From the NCBI GenBank assembly GCA_031258625.1, contig JAIRMO010000141.1, forward strand, positions 1 to 20,132: DNA of 20,132 nt. Direction: 5' to 3'. Below the pieces are notes generated by a model. It saw only the letters and a program-made list of their open reading frames with translations, was not told the origin of the DNA and did not search any database. Shown here in pieces: positions 15,208-20,132 of this stretch (its first letter is position 1; each line of letters opens with the position of its first letter). The translations under genes and the position numbers were made by a program. Source of the stretch: Spirochaetaceae bacterium (GTDB lineage Bacteria; Spirochaetota; Spirochaetia; Treponematales; Breznakiellaceae).

Positions 15208-16452
15208 TTACCGCCGCTTCCCGGGGACAAAGTCGGCGTCCGCCGCCAAAACCGTATTCAGGGCCACGTTGATCCCCCGCCATGCCTCGTCCACCGAGGT
15301 AAATTCCTCCTCGCAGTGGCTGTGGCCGCCCTTACTGGGAACGAAGATCATGGCGGTGGGGATCAGTTCCGCCACATACTGGGCATCATGTCCCGCCCCG
15401 CTGTAGATCTTCATGGAAGAATACCCCAGGGCCTTGGCTTTTTTTTCTACGATAGTTACCAGATCCCGGTTAAAGAAGACCGTTTTCCGGGCCCAGGCTT
15501 CCCGGGAGGTTACCGTACATTTATCCAGCTTTTTGGGAAGGCTTTTGATCACCTTGACCACCTGTTTAATCACCTCCGGATCCCGGTGACGGGCATCCAG
15601 GGAGAATTCCACTTGATCGGGAATAACCGTATGCACACAGGGATGGACCACCAGCTCTCCGGTGGTATACACAAGATTTTTATCCAGTTTGTCCAATTCG
15701 GTATGGAGGTATTTAATGGCGTCCGCGGCGGCCAGGAGGGCGTCCTTCCGGTAAGACATGGGGGTAGTCCCCGCGTGATCCGCCTGCCCGCGGGTACTTA
15801 TCCGGTAGTTTACCATACCCAAGACCCCTTCTACCACGCCGATCTGCTTTTTTCCAGCCTCCAAAACAGGCCCTTGCTCAATATGGAGTTCCAGCATCAT
15901 GGCGTAATCCCGGGAATTAAACCGGTTTGTTTGGTCCCCCGCAAAACCGCTGCCGCTCAGGGCCTCCCCAAAGGTTTTTCCCCCGGGACTTTTGGACAAA
16001 AGCATGGCCTCCTTTTCAAATTTTCCGCAGAGAATTCCGGAACTCATCATTGCCGGGGGGTAGAGGGAGCCCTCCTCATTGGTCCAGACCATGGCGGTAA
16101 ACGGGCGGCGATGGGGGATTTTATCCCCCACGATGGTCTCCGCCACCTCCATAGCGGCGATCACCCCAAGGACCCCGTCATAGTTGCCGCCATTCCTCAC
16201 CGAATCCAGGTGGGAGGCCATGACAATCCCGGGTAACGCCGGATCCGATCCGGGAACCGTGGCGTACATATTGGCCAGATCATCGGTGAGAACTTTAATT
16301 TTAAGGGCCTTCATCCGTTTAACAAATTCGTTCCTGGCCTGAACCGCCTCTTTGGACAGGGAGAAACGGGTTATCCCCCCCCGGCCGGTGGCGCCGAATT
16401 GGGCAAAGGTCTCAATTTTATCCTTTACCCGATCCTTATCACAGGTAAACAC
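15208..16452 (-). CDS. M20-family amidohydrolase (allantoate / N-carbamoyl-amino-acid amidohydrolase type)
   Basis: 414 residues, normal for the hydantoinase/carbamoylase subgroup of M20 peptidases. Metal-site motifs are all present: GIVMASHLDSV (His81), GGNYDGVLGV (Asp92, bridging), WTNEEGS (Glu126-Glu127), LELHIEQGP (His190) and PSKGGHSHCEEE (His379). The lid domain (about 212-325) includes the family stretch RGQADHAGTTPM. Family members hydrolyse allantoate, ureidoglycine or N-carbamoyl amino acids, releasing ammonia and CO2; which one applies here is not visible. The start is GTG at 16452, chosen because AAGGAGGA sits 5 bases upstream. It follows the aromatic fusion gene by 54 bases and may be cotranscribed with it. 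Confidence 0.92.
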   Translation of the reverse strand: MFTCDKDRVKDKIETFAQFGATGRGGITRFSLSKEAVQARNEFVKRMKALKIKVLTDDLANMYATVPGSDPALPGIVMASHLDSVRNGGNYDGVLGVIAAMEVAETIVGDKIPHRRPFTAMVWTNEEGSLYPPAMMSSGILCGKFEKEAMLLSKSPGGKTFGEALSGSGFAGDQTNRFNSRDYAMMLELHIEQGPVLEAGKKQIGVVEGVLGMVNYRISTRGQADHAGTTPMSYRKDALLAAADAIKYLHTELDKLDKNLVYTTGELVVHPCVHTVIPDQVEFSLDARHRDPEVIKQVVKVIKSLPKKLDKCTVTSREAWARKTVFFNRDLVTIVEKKAKALGYSSMKIYSGAGHDAQYVAELIPTAMIFVPSKGGHSHCEEEFTSVDEAWRGINVALNTVLAADADFVPGKRR

Positions 16453-16506
16453 TATATTCCTCCTTAAAACCCCGGAACCCCGCCGGGTCTCAGCGGTCCC
16501 GCCGGT

Positions 16507-18480
16507 CTAAAGCGACCCCCGGTAGGCCCCCAAGAAACGAAAATCTTCGGCCTTTGTTTTTAATTCCTCCATGACCAGGTCAAAGGCGTCCTCGGTTCCG
16601 GGGATGTTCACATCCACATAAAAAAGATACCGCCAGGGCTGTCCCTGGATGGGCCGGGATTCCAGTTTGGACAGGTTGATCCCCCGCTCACTCAGGATTT
16701 TCAGACAGGCAAAGAGGGAGCCCGGGGTGTCGGGAACCGAAAAAACCAGAGAGGCCTTATTGGGCGGCTCCGATCCTAAACTGGGAGGCACCGAAACCTT
16801 GTCCCCTATCCTCCGGGTGATAATAACAAACCGGGTGTAGTTCAAGGGATTGGTCTCAATCCCCATTCTGAGGACCTTGAGGCCGTGGATCTTGGCGGCG
16901 GCTTCTCCGGCGATAGCCGCCACCTTGGTCGCCCCTTCCCGGACAATGGAAACCACCGCGGTGGCGGTATCGTTACAGGCCTCAAGCTGCCACCGGGGGT
17001 ATTTGTCCAGAAAATCCCGGCACTGGGCAAAACCCTGGGGATGGCTGCGGACTATTTTGATGGTGTCCAGATCGGCTTTTTCGTCCCCGATAAGACAATG
17101 GACCACCCTGAGCTTCAGCTCCCCCGCAATGGCGATATCCGGGTAGCGTAAGAAAAGGTCGTAATTTTCGTGGACCGAACCGGCCAGGCTGTTTTCCACG
17201 GGCACTACCCCGGCCCCGGCGGAACCGTCCAGCACCGCGTCAAAAACCGCCCTGAATGAGGCACAGCTCAACCGGGGCGCCTCCTCGCCAAAGACCCGCA
17301 TCAGGGCCTGCTCGGCAAAGGCGCCGCTTTCCCCGGAAAAGGCAGCGGTAAGGCCCCCGGGCTCCGGGGTCTCCGCCCCCCCTTCTTGGGCAAGGGCCTT
17401 TTCGGCGCCGCCGGGACGGATACCGCCGTGGAAGGGCCGGGGGGTACGGAGCAGTTCCTTCCCTACCACCGGGGCCAGGGCCTCAATATCCCGCATGAGC
17501 CGTTCAAACTGTTCGGGGTACAGGGACTGGGGCCCATCGGAAAGGGCTTCATCCGGCCGGGGATGCACCTCTATGGTCAAGCCGTCCGCCCCGGCGGCTA
17601 TGGCGGCCAGCCCCGCGGAACTCACCTTGGCCCGGATACCCACCGCGTGACTGGGGTCCACGATTACCGGCAGATGGGAAAGGGCCTTGACCACGGGAAT
17701 TGCGGAAATATCCAGGGTGTTCCGGGTATAGGTCTCGAAGGTCCGGATCCCCCGCTCACAGAGGATCACGTCCCGGGTCCCCGAAGCCAAAAGGTATTCC
17801 GCGGAGAGGAGCCATTCCTCAATGGTCGCCGAAGGCCCCCGTTTAAGGAGTACCGGCTTCCCCAGGGAACCGGCCTTTTTGAGTAATTCATAGTTCTGCA
17901 TATTCCGGGCGCCGATCTGGAACATATCGGTGAGATCCTTCATCTGGACCGCCAATTCCGGGGAAACCACCTCGGTTACAATGGGCATACCCTGGGCTTC
18001 TCCCGCGGCCTTCATGTATTCCAGCCCCTTCATCCCCAACCCCTGGAAGGCATAGGGACTGGTCCGGGGTTTAAACGCCCCCCCCCGGAGGATAACCGCC
18101 CCGGATTCCCGAACCATGGCGGCGGTTTCCATGATCTGATCCCGGCTTTCCACGGCGCAGGGGCCGGCGATCACCGAAATCCGGGAACCGCCGATTTTTA
18201 CCAGGCCGGCGGGCCGCGCCGTCCCCCCAACGCTTACAATGGTATCCTCGGCCTTGGTCTCCCGGGAGGCCAGCTCATAGGGCTTGGAGGTCGCCGCCAC
18301 CCGTTCCACCCCAGGCAGCAGGCTGAGTTCCCGGATATCCACCACCCCCTTCCCCGAGGCGCCGATGATTTCGTCCTCCCCCAGGGACTGCTCCCGAATA
18401 TTGAAACCCCGGTCCTTTAAATATACCCGAACCATTTCCTTGTCATGGACTGAAACACCTTGGGACAAAACCACTATCAT
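16507..18480 (-). CDS. fused DAHP synthase - prephenate dehydratase
   Basis: 657 residues, one uninterrupted frame. Residues 1-75 are a ferredoxin-like regulatory domain as in Thermotoga DAHP synthase. Residues 100-340 are a type I-beta DAHP synthase: IAGPCAVES (Cys108), LRGGAFKPRTSP, LKRGPSAT, LCERG, VDPSHAVG (His278) and DEALSDGPQS. A Gly/Pro/Ala linker (about 345-377) leads to prephenate dehydratase (378-555): SGAFAEQ, VENSLAGSV, SHPQGFAQC, NDTATA and NYTRF. An ACT domain (575-655) has the phenylalanine-site motif ESRP (607-610). It joins the first shikimate step to phenylpyruvate formation; no chorismate mutase domain is seen. GAGG lies 6 bases before the ATG. The ACT domain suggests phenylalanine could control both activities. 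Confidence 0.95.
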   Translation of the reverse strand: MIVVLSQGVSVHDKEMVRVYLKDRGFNIREQSLGEDEIIGASGKGVVDIRELSLLPGVERVAATSKPYELASRETKAEDTIVSVGGTARPAGLVKIGGSRISVIAGPCAVESRDQIMETAAMVRESGAVILRGGAFKPRTSPYAFQGLGMKGLEYMKAAGEAQGMPIVTEVVSPELAVQMKDLTDMFQIGARNMQNYELLKKAGSLGKPVLLKRGPSATIEEWLLSAEYLLASGTRDVILCERGIRTFETYTRNTLDISAIPVVKALSHLPVIVDPSHAVGIRAKVSSAGLAAIAAGADGLTIEVHPRPDEALSDGPQSLYPEQFERLMRDIEALAPVVGKELLRTPRPFHGGIRPGGAEKALAQEGGAETPEPGGLTAAFSGESGAFAEQALMRVFGEEAPRLSCASFRAVFDAVLDGSAGAGVVPVENSLAGSVHENYDLFLRYPDIAIAGELKLRVVHCLIGDEKADLDTIKIVRSHPQGFAQCRDFLDKYPRWQLEACNDTATAVVSIVREGATKVAAIAGEAAAKIHGLKVLRMGIETNPLNYTRFVIITRRIGDKVSVPPSLGSEPPNKASLVFSVPDTPGSLFACLKILSERGINLSKLESRPIQGQPWRYLFYVDVNIPGTEDAFDLVMEELKTKAEDFRFLGAYRGSL

Positions 18481-18615
18481 GGGAAACCTCGATATTATTG
18501 GAACATGGGGTAGTATCCCCGCACTCTTTATAATTTCCTACCCATCGGCAGATTTTTCGTAAAAGAATCTCTCCCTTCAAAAGAAACAAGCCATTGAGCC
18601 TGTCCCAAAACCCGG

Positions 18616-19074
18616 TCAGTCTTGAACCGTCTCGGGATGTGTAAACAACGCGCCCTTTTTTTTGAGCTTTATAATATATTCGGCGTATTTTTTATCCGAC
18701 ATGGCAATATGGGTCAGGGTCCAGTCCCGGAGGAAGCGGACAAAAATATTGGGGACGAATTTTTTACCTTCCTCAAAATTCTTGACCTCCCCCAACACCT
18801 GTCTGACAAATTCCTCATGCTGTTTCTTATGGGCGGCAAATTCAGGATAATTGATGTTCTTGAGAATCCGTTCTTCCGCGCTGAAATGGAACTTTACATA
18901 ATCCACCGTTCCCTGGATCGCGATCTTAAAATTTTCCCGGGCAGCCTCATCCCCCTGGAGACAACTCTCATAAAGAGCATTCGTCAACCGGATGAGTTCT
19001 TTATGCTGATCATCTATCAGGGGGATACCGATTAAATACCGGTCATCCCATTCAACAATAACATTATCGTCCAT
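18616..19074 (-). CDS. bacteriohemerythrin
   Basis: 152 residues from the ATG at 19074, which gives the family-like beginning MDDNVIVEWDDRY; an in-frame ATG at 19110 would add 12 residues. GAGG lies 14 bases before 19074, which is rather far, so the start is not settled. All seven di-iron ligands are visible: His24 (DDQHKEL), His63 and Glu67 (HFSAE), His82 and His86 (HKKQH), His122 and Asp127 (HIAMSD). It is a single-domain, cytoplasmic protein that binds O2 reversibly and in anaerobes is thought to buffer or sense oxygen. It is followed 135 bases later by the aromatic fusion gene and has a divergent NagD-like gene upstream. Confidence 0.95.
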   Translation of the reverse strand: MDDNVIVEWDDRYLIGIPLIDDQHKELIRLTNALYESCLQGDEAARENFKIAIQGTVDYVKFHFSAEERILKNINYPEFAAHKKQHEEFVRQVLGEVKNFEEGKKFVPNIFVRFLRDWTLTHIAMSDKKYAEYIIKLKKKGALFTHPETVQD

Positions 19075-19114
19075 AAAATAATATTTTACCTCACTTCTAG
19101 ACTTTACCATTTAG

Positions 19115-19126
19115 TCTGATATCAGA
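19115..19126. promoter_or_regulatory. 12-bp palindrome, possible operator
   Basis: TCTGATATCAGA is a perfect palindrome. It overlaps the predicted -10 end and transcription start of the hemerythrin promoter, a usual repressor position. No binding protein is identified. Confidence 0.5.
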
Positions 19127-19174
19127 ATATATAAAATATAAGATAGTTACAATACTTTAAAAATACGTTATAGT
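19124..19174. promoter_or_regulatory. divergent promoters for hemerythrin and the NagD-like gene with overlapping -35 boxes
   Basis: Minus strand: TTGTAA (19147-19152), 17 bp, TATTCT (19124-19129) toward the hemerythrin gene. Plus strand: GTTACA (19146-19151), 17 bp, TATAGT (19169-19174) toward the NagD-like gene. The two -35 boxes share five bases, so two polymerases could hardly bind together. On the plus side the ATG follows the -10 by six bases, implying a leaderless mRNA. Confidence 0.55.
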
Positions 19175-19180
19175 AGGATA

Positions 19181-19987
19181 ATGGAAAAAGATCTGGAATA
19201 TATTAGGTCCAAACGGGCCTTTATTATCGACATGGACGGGGTGATCTACCACGGAAACATGATCCTTCCCGGTGCGGTGGATTTTGTGGAATGGCTGACC
19301 AGCAGTAACAAGGCCTTTCTTTTTTTGACCAATTCCAGCGAACGATCCCCCCTGGAACTGTCCCAAAAGCTTGCCCGGCTGGGGATTATCGTGGCCCCGG
19401 AACATTTTTACACCAGCGCCTTGGCCACGGCGGGGTTCCTCGCGTCCCAAAAACCCGGCGGGTCCGTATACGTCATCGGGGAACCGGGGCTGATCCAGGC
19501 CCTGTACGACGCGGGATTCACCATGAACAACATGAACCCCGATTACGTGGTGGTTGGGGAGGGCCGGGGGTATAGCCTTGAAGCCCTGGAGCGGGCGGTC
19601 AAACTGGTCCTTGGGGGAGCCCGATTGATCGGTACCAACCCGGATCTGACCGGGCCGATGGAAGAGGGTATCGTCCCGGCCTGCGGTTCCCTCGTAGCCC
19701 CCATTGAATTAGCCACCGAGACTAAGGCCTATTTTGTGGGGAAACCCAATCCCCTGATGATGCGGCACGGCCTGAGGCGGCTCAACGCGAACCGGGAAGA
19801 AACGGTCATTATCGGGGACCGGATGGATACGGACATTGTCGCCGGGGTGGAAGCGGAAATAGAGACCGTCCTGGTTCTTTCGGGGGTTACCAGAATATCG
19901 GACATTTCCCGTTTCCCCTACCGGCCCAAACACATCCTGGAGGGGGTTTTCGAGATCCCTCCGGAGCCGGTGAATGTTCCCGGCTAA
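19181..19987 (+). CDS. HAD-IIA phosphatase, NagD-like
   Basis: 268 residues, normal for NagD/AraL-type (subfamily IIA) HAD phosphatases. Motif I is FIIDMDGVIYHG with nucleophile Asp17 and Asp19; motif II is FLTNSSER (Thr50, Asn51); a IIA cap lies between about 60 and 180; motif III is VGKPNPLMM (Lys188); motif IV is IGDRMDTDI (Asp213, Asp216, Asp218). Relatives dephosphorylate nucleotide monophosphates, sugar phosphates or p-nitrophenyl phosphate; the true substrate cannot be read. The ATG at 19181 follows a -10 by six bases; AGGA lies only 2 bases before the ATG, too close to serve as an SD. It is monocistronic as far as seen. Confidence 0.92.
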   Translation: MEKDLEYIRSKRAFIIDMDGVIYHGNMILPGAVDFVEWLTSSNKAFLFLTNSSERSPLELSQKLARLGIIVAPEHFYTSALATAGFLASQKPGGSVYVIGEPGLIQALYDAGFTMNNMNPDYVVVGEGRGYSLEALERAVKLVLGGARLIGTNPDLTGPMEEGIVPACGSLVAPIELATETKAYFVGKPNPLMMRHGLRRLNANREETVIIGDRMDTDIVAGVEAEIETVLVLSGVTRISDISRFPYRPKHILEGVFEIPPEPVNVPG

Positions 19988-20004
19988 ATTCACCGATACC
20001 GGCT

Positions 20005-20063
20005 AAGGAAGCACTGATTTATTCAATCGAGAATAAATCGGCGCTCCTTTAATGTGGTTTTTT
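20005..20063 (+). terminator. long imperfect hairpin after the NagD-like gene (terminator or element end)
   Basis: A stem of about 18 base pairs, with one wobble, one mismatch and one bulge, forms around a perfect core GATTTATTC / GAATAAATC with loop AATCGA (20016-20039). A T run (20058-20063) follows after a gap of 8 bases. It starts 18 bases after the stop codon, so termination is plausible. The motif could instead be the terminal repeat of a mobile element lying to the right. After it I see only AT-rich sequence and a possible ATG at 20106 with nine open codons to the window edge. Confidence 0.45.
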
Positions 20064-20132
20064 CGCAGTTTTTCGTAGAAAAACGAGAAAAATAATAGGG
20101 CAACGATGGTTAGCGTCAAGTTAATCAGCGTT

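Noticed and set aside
15316..16236. 306-codon open frame opposite the M20 gene
   Set aside because: Shadow frame; the M20 protein on the other strand has all its metal ligands.
16453..16506. GC-rich symmetric words between the aromatic fusion and M20 genes as a terminator
   Set aside because: The CCGGCGGG copies are direct repeats, not inverted ones, and there is no T run.
18596..18615. GAGCCTGTCCCAAAACCCGG after the hemerythrin gene as an IS end
   Set aside because: It resembles ends of some insertion sequences, but I see no partner end and no transposase nearby.

Overview
The window looks like chromosomal DNA from a spirochaete of the Treponema group. This is inferred from gene content and protein style: a PilZ protein coupled to a secreted spirochaete-like protein, Mfd, AsnRS, a bacteriohemerythrin, and short TATAAT-like promoters in AT-rich gaps of otherwise GC-rich DNA. 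The genus cannot be proved from the sequence alone.

Left part (1-7020). The tail of a plus-strand gene enters from the left. A minus-strand pair follows: an exported protein of unknown function, with a degenerate-receiver/PilZ protein coupled to it by an ATGA overlap. Diverging from that pair is a plus-strand run of mfd (transcription-repair coupling factor), a HAD phosphatase and plsC (lysophosphatidate acyltransferase). plsC ends inside a 22-bp tandem repeat, and a minus-strand tRNA-Val(UAC) faces the end of this run.

Middle (7020-11580). About 750 bp of repeat-rich, non-coding DNA leads to a DeoR-family regulator. An 18-bp perfect inverted repeat sits just before the regulator gene. A decayed ISAs1-type insertion sequence, with both terminal inverted repeats recognisable, lies right behind it. 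Then come asnS (minus strand, apparently leaderless) and a truncated MazF-like toxin remnant.

Right part (11580-19110, all minus strand). In transcription order this holds a bacteriohemerythrin, a fused DAHP synthase-prephenate dehydratase, an M20 amidase of the allantoate/carbamoyl-amino-acid amidohydrolase type, a YtcJ-like amidohydrolase, a small DUF3311-like membrane protein and a sodium:solute symporter. The last four suggest uptake and hydrolysis of an amide or ureide-type nitrogen compound; the substrate is not visible. A divergent, plus-strand NagD-like HAD phosphatase closes the window, followed by a long hairpin that is either a terminator or the edge of another mobile element.

Points most worth a second look: the DAHP synthase-prephenate dehydratase fusion, which joins an early and a late step of phenylalanine synthesis without a chorismate mutase domain; the repeated arrangement of a -10 box six bases before an ATG with no ribosome binding site (asnS, the NagD-like gene, approximately mfd); the overlapping -35 boxes and palindrome between the hemerythrin and NagD-like genes; and the symmetric elements upstream of the DeoR-type gene. 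I found no CRISPR array, rRNA or prophage.
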